Source: an uncultured Flavobacteriales bacterium (GTDB taxonomy: Bacteria > Bacteroidota > Bacteroidia > Flavobacteriales_D > Sanyastnellaceae). Taken from it: a stretch of DNA of 57,487 nucleotides. The notes beneath the pieces were generated by a model. It searched no databases. It saw only the letters and a program-made list of their open reading frames with translations, and had not been told where the DNA came from. A program made the position numbers and the translations under genes. The DNA is taken from the NCBI GenBank assembly GCA_905480095.1, contig CAJQPF010000040.1, positions 1 to 57,487 of the forward strand, given 5' to 3'. Position 1 is the first letter of the stretch, and every line of letters starts with the position of its first letter. Shown here in pieces: positions 35,438-43,725 of this stretch.

Positions 35438-38245
35438 ATGGAATACGATTTTCGCAGCATAGAAAAGCATTGGCAAGAAGTATGGAATTCTAACAATTCC
35501 TACAAAGTAGATGAAACTTCGGGAAAGCCTAAGTTTTATGCTTTAGATATGTTCCCCTACCCTTCGGGTGCGGGACTTCACGTCGGACATCCGCTGGGAT
35601 ATATCGCATCAGATATTATCGCACGGTACAAGCGTCACCGTGGATTCAATGTGCTTCACCCCATGGGATTTGACAGCTTTGGTCTACCTGCTGAGCAGTA
35701 TGCAATTGCGACAGGTCAACATCCATCAATCACCACAGAAACGAATATCAGTCGCTACCGCGATCAAATGAAACAAATCGGGTTTTCATTTGATTGGAGT
35801 CGGGAACTGAGAACATCTGACCCCTCCTATTACAGATGGACACAATGGATTTTTGGGATGATTTTCGAAAGTTGGTACGACACTGAAAGCGGAAAAGCGA
35901 AAAATATTTCTGAATTAAAAGACGCATTTTCAAAAAACGGCACCTATTCAGTCATGCCAGCTTGTGATGATGAGTGGTGGAAGCATCTAGAACGCAGCAG
36001 CTACCCACATTTTGGGGAACACTTTTCAGGGGACTTTACCTCTACAGACTGGAATTCAATGTCTGAGGAGGCACAGGAGGGGATTCTAATGCATTTCCGT
36101 CTTGCCTATTTGGCTGATTCGGAAGTGAATTGGTGCGCCGAATTGGGAACTGTTTTGGCAAACGACGAAGTCAAGGACGGCCTGTCAGAAAGAGGCGGAC
36201 ATCCTGTTGAGAGAAAGCGTATGCGACAGTGGATGATGCGCATTTCAGCCTATGCAGATCGGTTGATCTCAGCGCTTGACGATTTAAATTGGACAGACAG
36301 CATAAAAGAGGCCCAAAAAAATTGGGTCGGTCGTTCTGAGGGAGCTTCCCTAAGGTTTTCTGGCGCAGGCAAGGCGAGTCATTCTGTTATAGAAGTTTTT
36401 ACAACGCGCCCCGACACAATTTTCGGCGTGAGTTTTATGGTCCTCGCCCCAGAACATGAACTCGTGTCAGTGTTCACATCAAATGAGCAAAAGAAAGACG
36501 TCGAAGAATACGTTTTGGCTGCTTCTCGTAAAAGTGAACGTGAGCGCCAGGGAGAAAAAGAAATTACCGGAATCGCACTTGGCGGACATGTGATACATCC
36601 GTTAACCGGAAATGAAGTTCCAGTTTATATCGCAGACTACGTGCTGGCAGGATATGGGACAGGAGCGATTATGGCTGTTCCAGCAGGAGATGAGAGAGAT
36701 TGGAAGTTTGCAAAACATTTTTCCATAGATATCCCCTCTATTTTTGATGGTTTCGATACCGAACAAGCAGTGTGTACTGATGAAAATGCAAAATTAAAAA
36801 ATTCTGGCAACCTGAACGGTCGCGCAAAAAAAACAGCGATCCCCGCAGCGATAGACATGCTTATAGAAAAGGGAATTGGAGAACGAAGAATAAACTACCG
36901 ACTCAGGGATGCAGTGTTCTCAAGGCAACGCTACTGGGGGGAGCCCTTCCCTATTTGTTACGAAGGTGACATCCCAAGGCTAATCAAAGATGAAACGATT
37001 ACACTTCCAAAAGTTGACGCCTACCTGCCTACTGAAGATGGTGAGCCACCATTGGCACGCGCAAAAAAAGAGGATTGGAAAGTCTTTGAAGGCGATCGAA
37101 TGGAGACAAATACAATGCCGGGATGGGCTGGATCATCTTGGTATTTCCTCAGGTATATGGATCCACACAACGATCAAGAGTTCTGCGCTCGGGAAAAGAT
37201 TGATTATTGGGGACAAGTAGATCTTTATGTGGGAGGTGCTGAACATACGACTGGGCACTTGTTATACTCACGGTTTTGGACCAAATTTTTATACGACATA
37301 GACCAAATACCATTCGATGAACCTTTCAAAACAATGGTCAACCAAGGTATGATTCTCGGGCGATCAAGTTTTGTATATCGCATTCAAGGAACCTCGAAAT
37401 TTGTAACATCCGAACTGAAAAAATCTCATAAAACACAAAGATTACACGTCGATATCTCACTCGTGGAGAATGACAAATTAGATCTTGAAGGCTTTCGCGC
37501 TTGGAGACCTGAGTTCGCCAACGCCGAGTTTATTCTAACTGACGAGGGGACTTACACATGTGGGCATGAAATTGAGAAGATGTCAAAATCGAAATACAAC
37601 GTCCAAACCCCTGACGAGCTTGTCGAAAAGTACGGTGCGGACACCCTCAGGTGTTATGAGATGTTCTTAGGGCCTCTGACTCAATCTAAACCCTGGGACA
37701 CGAAAGGTATTTCAGGGGTTCACAATTTCCTACGTAAGTTCAAGAGGCTTGCAGGTGCATCTCAAGATGTCCCAGCTTCGAAAGCTGAACTTCGAATCGT
37801 TCACCAAACCATAGAGAAGGTGACTGCTGATCTTGAACGCTATGCGTTTAACACTGTGGTCAGCGCTTTAATGATCGCAGTGAACGAACTCAACGATCTC
37901 GACGACACGTGCACATTTTCAGGTCTTCGGCCACTTGTAACATTGCTGAGCCCCTATGCGCCACATTTGGCTGAAACATTGTGGAAAGAAATTGGCGGGG
38001 AGGGATTGGTGATTAATGCTGATTGGCCTAGAGTGAATTCCGAGTATCTCGTTTTAGACGAAGTAACCTATCCGATTTCTTTTAATGGAAAATTGCGATT
38101 TAAACTTACATTTCCATCATCTGCTTCAGCCCAAGAAGTAGAGTCGACAGTAAGGGCTGATGAACGTACAATCACACAGATGGAGGGGCGTGAAATTCGA
38201 AAAATAATCGTCGTTGTGGGGCGAATTGTGAATATTGTTGGGTGA
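35438..38245 (+). CDS. leuS: Leucyl-tRNA synthetase
   Basis: A 935-residue class I synthetase from the ATG at 35438 (MEYDFRSIEKHWQEVWNSN); the upstream GTG at 35399 adds 13 residues. HIGH appears as PSGAGLHVGHPLGY, KMSKS as EKMSKSKYNVQTPDE, and the CP1 editing domain is present (TTRPDTIFGVSFMVLAPEHELV). In the editing-pocket loop the usual AVPAHDERD reads AVPAGDERDW, which changes the His but keeps the Asp pair. A ~80-residue insert before KMSKS (MVNQGMILGRSSFVYRIQG...) is typical of Bacteroidota. It is transcribed divergently from the deacetylase gene. Confidence 0.97.
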   Translation: MEYDFRSIEKHWQEVWNSNNSYKVDETSGKPKFYALDMFPYPSGAGLHVGHPLGYIASDIIARYKRHRGFNVLHPMGFDSFGLPAEQYAIATGQHPSITTETNISRYRDQMKQIGFSFDWSRELRTSDPSYYRWTQWIFGMIFESWYDTESGKAKNISELKDAFSKNGTYSVMPACDDEWWKHLERSSYPHFGEHFSGDFTSTDWNSMSEEAQEGILMHFRLAYLADSEVNWCAELGTVLANDEVKDGLSERGGHPVERKRMRQWMMRISAYADRLISALDDLNWTDSIKEAQKNWVGRSEGASLRFSGAGKASHSVIEVFTTRPDTIFGVSFMVLAPEHELVSVFTSNEQKKDVEEYVLAASRKSERERQGEKEITGIALGGHVIHPLTGNEVPVYIADYVLAGYGTGAIMAVPAGDERDWKFAKHFSIDIPSIFDGFDTEQAVCTDENAKLKNSGNLNGRAKKTAIPAAIDMLIEKGIGERRINYRLRDAVFSRQRYWGEPFPICYEGDIPRLIKDETITLPKVDAYLPTEDGEPPLARAKKEDWKVFEGDRMETNTMPGWAGSSWYFLRYMDPHNDQEFCAREKIDYWGQVDLYVGGAEHTTGHLLYSRFWTKFLYDIDQIPFDEPFKTMVNQGMILGRSSFVYRIQGTSKFVTSELKKSHKTQRLHVDISLVENDKLDLEGFRAWRPEFANAEFILTDEGTYTCGHEIEKMSKSKYNVQTPDELVEKYGADTLRCYEMFLGPLTQSKPWDTKGISGVHNFLRKFKRLAGASQDVPASKAELRIVHQTIEKVTADLERYAFNTVVSALMIAVNELNDLDDTCTFSGLRPLVTLLSPYAPHLAETLWKEIGGEGLVINADWPRVNSEYLVLDEVTYPISFNGKLRFKLTFPSSASAQEVESTVRADERTITQMEGREIRKIIVVVGRIVNIVG

Positions 38246-38285
38246 TTTACCAATATAATTTCATTTTTTTATTATAGTATAATTT

Positions 38286-38310
38286 ATCACTGATAATCAC
38301 TGATAATCAG
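38286..38310. repeat. Short direct repeat, ATCACTGATA x2.5
   Basis: Two perfect tandem copies of ATCACTGATA and a half copy (ATCAG) lie in the AT-rich 265-nt gap after leuS. They are about 100 nt upstream of the proposed promoter of the 38511 gene and could be a binding site, though this is not shown. Confidence 0.6.
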
Positions 38311-38382
38311 CACTTAGAAGCCTTTTCTGTGCCTACTTCTTATCATATAAACTGATTATATAATTAGACGAAACACATTATT

Positions 38383-38414
38383 TTGTCGATGTAATTAATT
38401 ATGTGTTATATTTG
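38383..38414 (+). promoter_or_regulatory. Bacteroidota-type promoter upstream of the Cys-rich surface protein
   Basis: TTG (inside TTTTG) at 38383-38385 and TATATTTG at 38407-38414, spaced by 21 nt, match the -33 TTG / -7 TAnnTTTG consensus. The predicted start is near 38421, giving a leader of about 90 nt before the gene at 38511. Confidence 0.5.
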
Positions 38415-38510
38415 TAATCCGTTCCCTCTTTTGAGAACTCGAAGATTGCGACCTCATTCCCGCAAAATTTTATCCTCGAATAACAAGAGAGAAACGTAAA
38501 TCCTAAAGTC

Positions 38511-41500
38511 ATGAAAAACGACATTCAATCAAACAATTGTACGATGCGTATATTAATTACATTTACTCTAGCACTTTTCTGCTTGACGGGCGCATTTGCT
38601 CAGCTAACACCTTTAAGTTCTATGCTATTCCAACCTGCACCTGAGGGTTACTGGTTGGGCGCGGAAGAATATGCGACACATACAGGCGGTGCGTTAGATG
38701 GCCAAACAACTTGGCGCATCTACATTCATTGTGTGAACGAAACAGATTATTTATCCTCTGTTTCTGGTGATGACAACAATACTTTTGAGCTGAATACGAC
38801 AACATCTTGGTATCAAAATGACTCTGGCGTCACCTTCGGGTCTGAAGCCAATACCGCATTTTATGCTTTTTTGCCTGACCTGGAATATGACAGTTGGTTA
38901 ACGATTGGTGCCGAAGACTCTGACGGAGGAGTGACTGTAAGTTCAATTACCGGTGACACTGACCCGTTTGCTGTTTTCGAAGCGGGAAACAACATGATTA
39001 TTGATGATGGTACCGGTTCTGCATGGTATTCACCTTTCCCAGGAACAGGCGACCTTACCTTGCCTTCCTTTGCGGGATCTGATTTAAAAGTTTTAGTCGC
39101 TCAGGTAACTACGGATGGCACTGTATCAGGTCAAATGCAGTTGCAGGTATTTATGAATGCTGACCAAACAGAAGAGTGGCGTGATGTGCTTCCTATTTTG
39201 TTCTCTAATCCATTAGGATGTACTGATGCGACAGCTTGTAACTACGATTCAGAAGCAACAGTGGATGACGGATCTTGTGAGGGTGTTGCTGAAGGAGCGT
39301 GTAACTGTGACGGTGACGTATTAGATGAATGTGGTATATGTGGCGGATCAGGTATCCCGGAGGGAGACTGTGACTGCGACGGAAACGTACTCGATGAGTG
39401 TGGCACATGTGGCGGATCAGGTATCCCAGAGGGAGACTGTGACTGCGACGGCAACATATTAGACGAGTGTGGCACATGTGGCGGATCAGGTATCCCAGAA
39501 GGGGACTGTGACTGTGACGGTAACGTCCTCGATGAATGTGGCACATGTGGCGGGTCAGGTATCCCAGAGGGAGACTGTGATTGTGACGGAAACGTCCTCG
39601 ACGAGTGTGGCACATGTGGCGGATCAGGTATCCCGGAGGGAGACTGTGATTGTGACGGAAACGTCCTCGACGAGTGTGGCACATGTGGCGGATCAGGTAT
39701 CCCAGAGGGAGACTGTGATTGCGATGGAAACCAGTTAGATGCTTTGGGCGTTTGTGGTGGTTCATGTGCAGCGGATGCTGACGGTGACAACATCTGTGAT
39801 GATGTTGATGACTGTGTAGGTGAACTTGATGAGTGTGGTGTTTGTAATGGCCCTGGAGCTGTTTACGAGTGTGGCTGTTCAGATACTCCTGCAGGCGACT
39901 GCGACTGTGACGGAAACCAGTTAGATGCACTGGGTGTATGTGGTGGAGATTGTGCTGATGATGCCGATTTTGATGGTATCTGTGACGATGTTGACGATTG
40001 TGTTGACCTTACAGGAAACGGTTGTGGAGTAGGAGGTTGTACGGATGCAAACAACCCTGGATTTGATCCATTTGCGACATTTGATGACGGGTCTTGTCTC
40101 ATTGGTGGATGTATGATTGAAGAGGCTTGTAACTATAACATTGAGGCTGAATACCAACAAGCAGGGGCATGTGAGTTTAGTAGTTGTGCTGGATGTACAG
40201 ATGCTTCGGCATGTAACTACGATGCAACTGCGACGATTGAAAATGGTTCATGTACTTACCCTGAAGCGTTCCTCGATTGTGATGGTGAGTGTTTGAACGA
40301 TTCTGATGGTGATGGTGTTTGTGATGAGCTTGAGGTTCTTGGATGTACTGAGCCTGGTAACCCAGCTTACAATCCATCTGCAACAGAAGATGACGGTTCA
40401 TGTTTGGTGGCTGGATGTCTCATTCCATTTGCATGTAACTATGACGCTGCTGCGGATTACATAGATGTGACGCTTTGTGACTTCAGTTCTTGTGTAGGAT
40501 GTACTGACCCAGATGCTTGTAACTACGATTCTGAAGCGACACTATCTTCTGCAGCGTTATGTACATATCCTTCGATTCCTTTCTTGGATTGTGATGGAGG
40601 TTGCGTGAATGACACTGACGGTGACGGCGTGTGTGATGAGCAGGAGATCCCTGGTTGTACTGACGAAGCAGCTGTGAACTTCAACCCTTATGCGACGGAC
40701 GACAATGGCACCTGTATCACATTGGTAGGTGGTTGTGTTCTTCCTTTTGCTTGTAACTACGAACCAGAGGCAGATTACTACTTGCCTGGGTCTTGTGATT
40801 TCTCATGCTTGTTCGGCACAGGAGAAATGGCAGGCGCAGGTTGTATGAATGAGTTGGCGTGTAATTACGGTGCGACGAATGAGCCATGTATGTTCTTCGA
40901 TCCAGAAGGCAATGTCTGTGTTCAAGGTGGATGTACCCATGAGTCGGCGTGTAACTTCGATGCTGAAGCTGTTTACAGCGATGGATCTTGTGACTTCAAC
41001 TCTTGTGCTGTATTCGGATGTAATGTAGCGGGAGCATGTAACTATGATTCTGAGGCTACTCAGAATAATGGCTCATGTAACTTCACGTCATGCTACGGAT
41101 GTACTGATTCTGATGCATTGAACTTCAATGAAGATGCATCTATTGACAATGGTACTTGTGCGATTGAAGGGTGTACAAACTCAGCGGCATGTAATTTCGA
41201 TGCATCTGCTACAGCGGACAATGGGTCTTGTAACTTCACGCAGTGTTATGCACTTGGATGTACAGACGCTACAGCGTGTAACTACGATGCTGAAGCTGGA
41301 GTCAATGACGGAAGTTGTCAGAATGCAGCAGATGGATTCGATTGTAACGGAAACTGCAATACAGATTCTGACAACGATGGTGTTTGTGATGCTGATGAAG
41401 TAGATGGATGTACTGATGCAGGTGCAAACAACTACGATACAGCGGCAACAGATAACGACGGAACATGTACATACAATTCTTACGGTTGTACGAACGATAT

Positions 41501-42125
41501 GGCGTGTAACTTCAACTATCAAGCAAACGACGATGATGGTACGTGTGAGTACAGTTCTTGTTACGGATGTATGAATGAAGGGGCTTGTAACTTCGAAGCA
41601 GAAGCGACACACCCATCTGAATGTACGTACGTATACCCGATGGAGATTTCCGGTTCGGAGACCCCAGTGGTGGGCGTAGAAGAAATGTATACTTACCCAA
41701 TGACTGCAGGTTCTGAATATGTTTGGACTGTAGAAGGCGGAGAGATCCTTTCTGGACTAGGAACGAGTCAAGTGCTGGTGAATTGGACTGAACAGGGTGG
41801 AAGCCTCACTGTAAAAGAGACAAACGCAGACGGTTGTGAAGGATTTGATGTTGTCATAGAGATTGAAACGGTCAGTGGAATCGTTGATCCTACTGCAGCA
41901 TTCAACATCTATCCTAACCCCGCAAACGATGTTGTAGTGGTGGTAAGTCATGACGCTGTGAAGCTTCTTACGATCTACGATGCTACGGGCCGTGTAGTTT
42001 ACTCAGAGCAGCTTAATGCTGGTCGTAGTAACATCGATGTGAGTGATCTGGCAAATGGTGCTTATAGGATCGTTGCTGATGCAAATTCAGGTCGTACCAT
42101 TCAAACGCTTGTGATTAGTCACTAA
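38511..42125 (+). CDS. Large Cys-rich repeat surface protein with T9SS type A signal
   Basis: A 1204-residue secreted protein. The signal peptide is best read from an internal ATG at 38544 ([19 protein letters not shown]), though the first ATG is retained here. Parts in order: an N-terminal globular region of about 230 residues; one [21 protein letters not shown] unit; six 23-residue repeats [23 protein letters not shown] plus a divergent seventh; TSP3-like Asp-rich loops ([14 protein letters not shown]); then a long run bringing the GCxxxxACNYxxxAxxDDGSC units to about 18; an Ig/PKD-like segment; and a T9SS type A tail ([14 protein letters not shown]...[17 protein letters not shown]...[13 protein letters not shown]). 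A calcium-bound or disulfide-rich surface fibre or adhesin is a reasonable guess. A terminator follows. Confidence 0.9.
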   Translation: MKNDIQSNNCTMRILITFTLALFCLTGAFAQLTPLSSMLFQPAPEGYWLGAEEYATHTGGALDGQTTWRIYIHCVNETDYLSSVSGDDNNTFELNTTTSWYQNDSGVTFGSEANTAFYAFLPDLEYDSWLTIGAEDSDGGVTVSSITGDTDPFAVFEAGNNMIIDDGTGSAWYSPFPGTGDLTLPSFAGSDLKVLVAQVTTDGTVSGQMQLQVFMNADQTEEWRDVLPILFSNPLGCTDATACNYDSEATVDDGSCEGVAEGACNCDGDVLDECGICGGSGIPEGDCDCDGNVLDECGTCGGSGIPEGDCDCDGNILDECGTCGGSGIPEGDCDCDGNVLDECGTCGGSGIPEGDCDCDGNVLDECGTCGGSGIPEGDCDCDGNVLDECGTCGGSGIPEGDCDCDGNQLDALGVCGGSCAADADGDNICDDVDDCVGELDECGVCNGPGAVYECGCSDTPAGDCDCDGNQLDALGVCGGDCADDADFDGICDDVDDCVDLTGNGCGVGGCTDANNPGFDPFATFDDGSCLIGGCMIEEACNYNIEAEYQQAGACEFSSCAGCTDASACNYDATATIENGSCTYPEAFLDCDGECLNDSDGDGVCDELEVLGCTEPGNPAYNPSATEDDGSCLVAGCLIPFACNYDAAADYIDVTLCDFSSCVGCTDPDACNYDSEATLSSAALCTYPSIPFLDCDGGCVNDTDGDGVCDEQEIPGCTDEAAVNFNPYATDDNGTCITLVGGCVLPFACNYEPEADYYLPGSCDFSCLFGTGEMAGAGCMNELACNYGATNEPCMFFDPEGNVCVQGGCTHESACNFDAEAVYSDGSCDFNSCAVFGCNVAGACNYDSEATQNNGSCNFTSCYGCTDSDALNFNEDASIDNGTCAIEGCTNSAACNFDASATADNGSCNFTQCYALGCTDATACNYDAEAGVNDGSCQNAADGFDCNGNCNTDSDNDGVCDADEVDGCTDAGANNYDTAATDNDGTCTYNSYGCTNDMACNFNYQANDDDGTCEYSSCYGCMNEGACNFEAEATHPSECTYVYPMEISGSETPVVGVEEMYTYPMTAGSEYVWTVEGGEILSGLGTSQVLVNWTEQGGSLTVKETNADGCEGFDVVIEIETVSGIVDPTAAFNIYPNPANDVVVVVSHDAVKLLTIYDATGRVVYSEQLNAGRSNIDVSDLANGAYRIVADANSGRTIQTLVISH
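39300..39782 (+). repeat. Tandem 69-bp repeat array, six full copies and a divergent seventh
   Basis: In-frame 69-nt units encode the 23-residue [23 protein letters not shown] motif. Copies five and six differ at only one base, so the array is still expanding or being homogenised. The array makes long open frames on the opposite strand (39205-39930 and 39242-39793), which are shadows of the repeat. Confidence 0.9.
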
Positions 42126-42149
42126 ACCGTAAATAAGAAATTCATAAGA

Positions 42150-42178
42150 AAGGCCCCGCTCCATATGGGGCCTTTTTT
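42150..42178 (+). terminator. Rho-independent terminator of the Cys-rich protein gene
   Basis: Stem AAGGCCCC / GGGGCCTT around a 9-nt loop (GCTCCATAT), then a run of T. It lies 25 nt after the stop of the 38511 gene. Confidence 0.88.
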
Positions 42179-42206
42179 ACCCATACATATAGCATTTATT
42201 TTTATT

Positions 42207-42214
42207 TATGTTTG
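42207..42214 (+). promoter_or_regulatory. Candidate -7 element for the FISUMP gene
   Basis: TATGTTTG fits TAnnTTTG and lies between the upstream terminator and the FISUMP gene, with its predicted start about 40 nt before the ATG at 42263. I see no clear -33 TTG at the expected distance, so this is tentative. Confidence 0.35.
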
Positions 42215-42262
42215 CTAAGTGCTTTAAGTTATTCCTATTTTATATTTCTAAATCATAAAGCC

Positions 42263-43573
42263 ATGAGACTTCTTTTTACAATTGTTATTTTTGCTTTAAG
42301 CTTAAATGCCATATCACAATCAACTAATTATTATTTCAATCCCGACTACAATGGGGATTCTTTTATTGGAATTGATGACATCCTCGGTGTATTGACTGCT
42401 TATGATAATGCTTGGAGTTACAATGCGGAGGACATCGCAAGTGGGGTAAGGGGCTGGACTTGCGGTGATCCATGGAATCATCAGGGTTATTGGTATAATA
42501 CAGTTGAAATTGGTGAAAAATGTTGGTTTCAAGAAAATCTGCGCGCATATCAATTCACGGGTCAATTCGTGGAATATCTAGATTTTTCTAATGAAGAAGG
42601 GGATTGGGTAAACGCCACCACTCCCCTTTGTAGCTATAGTATCCCCAATTTTGATAATCCGGAACAGGCCTTTGGGGACAGTCACTATGTTGATATCAAT
42701 GAGGAACGTAGAATGGAGAAAGGTTTGCTTTATAATTGGTACGCCGTTAATTCAGATTATATATGCCCAACCGGTTGGCATGTCTCTAATTATTTGGATT
42801 GGAGCGAGTTAAGCGGTACGGTAGCACAGACGTTTCAAGATATTTCAGTCTTTGGTACGGGGTTAGATGATGATCATGAATATGTGGGATCTGGTGGATT
42901 TGGACATATCGGGGACGAATTAAAGAGTGCAGACTTCGCAGGCGGTCACTTAGGCTGGACGGAACCGCACGGTGGATCAGATCCTATTTTACCATCTGAT
43001 AATCCCGATGTGAATTTAAGCGGATTTTCTGCAAAAGCCAGCTGGTTTCGTACAAGCCAAATTGACTACCCAGGCTGGAACCATAATCTTCCCAATGGAA
43101 GTTTAACATGGGCAGGTTCAGGAGGCTCTGTGTACCTTTCCCATGATATTGGATATGCAGCCCAGTGGTGGATTGCCGATACAGTCATTACGCCCAACGA
43201 CGCACAATATGGGTTGCCGGTCGGGGACCAACAAGAAGAAGCCTGGGGAGCCTGGAATTACCCGGAGTATCAGAGTGGTAACGAAGTAGGTATGATTGCA
43301 AGGGTTAATGAAAGTTTTAACCTATTAAATGATGTTGATGATATTGTTGACGTTAGGGCCTCTGAAAAATTTGCGGGCTATTCGGTCCGTTGTGTTAAGG
43401 GTTGTGAAATCCGTCCCACATGCTGCGATTGCTGGTGCATCGATCTTGATGTAGACGAAGACGGTATCTGCGATTCCGTGGACGACTGTATTTCAGACGC
43501 CATTGGTGTATGTGGCGGAGAATGTGAATATGATGATGATGGTGATGGGATTTGTGACGAAGAAGAAGATTAA
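42263..43573 (+). CDS. Secreted FISUMP-domain protein
   Basis: A 436-residue protein from the ATG at 42263 (signal peptide MRLLFTIVIFALSLNAISQ); the track start at 42212 is TTG. After a short GDSFIGIDDILGVLTAYDNAW segment that resembles one dockerin-type loop, it has a Fibrobacter-succinogenes-major-paralogous (FISUMP) domain: YNTVEIGEKCWFQENLRAYQF, GLLYNWYAVNSDYICPTGWHVSNYLDWSELSG and the closing GYSVRCVKG. It then ends in a Cys/Asp-rich tail (DVDEDGICDSVDDC...DDDGDGICDEEED) with no T9SS signal. It may be a surface protein whose normal tail was lost; a FISUMP C-terminal remnant lies just behind it. Confidence 0.88.
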   Translation: MRLLFTIVIFALSLNAISQSTNYYFNPDYNGDSFIGIDDILGVLTAYDNAWSYNAEDIASGVRGWTCGDPWNHQGYWYNTVEIGEKCWFQENLRAYQFTGQFVEYLDFSNEEGDWVNATTPLCSYSIPNFDNPEQAFGDSHYVDINEERRMEKGLLYNWYAVNSDYICPTGWHVSNYLDWSELSGTVAQTFQDISVFGTGLDDDHEYVGSGGFGHIGDELKSADFAGGHLGWTEPHGGSDPILPSDNPDVNLSGFSAKASWFRTSQIDYPGWNHNLPNGSLTWAGSGGSVYLSHDIGYAAQWWIADTVITPNDAQYGLPVGDQQEEAWGAWNYPEYQSGNEVGMIARVNESFNLLNDVDDIVDVRASEKFAGYSVRCVKGCEIRPTCCDCWCIDLDVDEDGICDSVDDCISDAIGVCGGECEYDDDGDGICDEEED

Positions 43574-43574
43574 C

Positions 43575-43649
43575 AGTAACGGCGCCAATTTCTACCGATT
43601 CGACGACTATCGAGATGTCGGCTTTTCTGCTCGTTGCGTCCGGGATTAA
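43575..43649 (+). pseudogene. Remnant of a FISUMP domain C-terminus
   Basis: Directly after the FISUMP gene stop, in another frame and with no start codon, the sequence reads SNGANFYRFDDYRDVGFSARCVRD and a TAA stop. GFSARCVRD is the characteristic end of FISUMP domains and parallels GYSVRCVKG of the intact gene. It looks like the leftover end of a second FISUMP gene or a displaced original 3' end. The following ~75 nt before the convergent gene are relatively GC-rich and hold nothing I recognise. Confidence 0.65.
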
Positions 43650-43725
43650 AAATTTTAATTATAGCGGCGCAGTCGCGCGTTAGCAAATCACGAGCCGTGG
43701 GTGAGTGCGTGGAGTGATGGGGCTG

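Noticed and set aside
38246-38510. Possible mobile element or attachment site before the surface-protein island
   Set aside because: No transposase, integrase, terminal inverted repeats or tRNA are present; only the short 10-mer repeat was found.
39205-39930. Long minus-strand ORFs (241 and 183 residues) rich in His or Pro/Ser repeats
   Set aside because: They are antisense shadows of the 69-bp repeat array and the Cys-rich repeats; the plus-strand frame has the signal peptide, the sorting domain and coherent repeats.
41181-41612. 143-residue minus-strand ORF rich in Ile/Val/Cys/Thr
   Set aside because: Shadow of the GCTD repeats on the plus strand; composition is periodic and matches no family.
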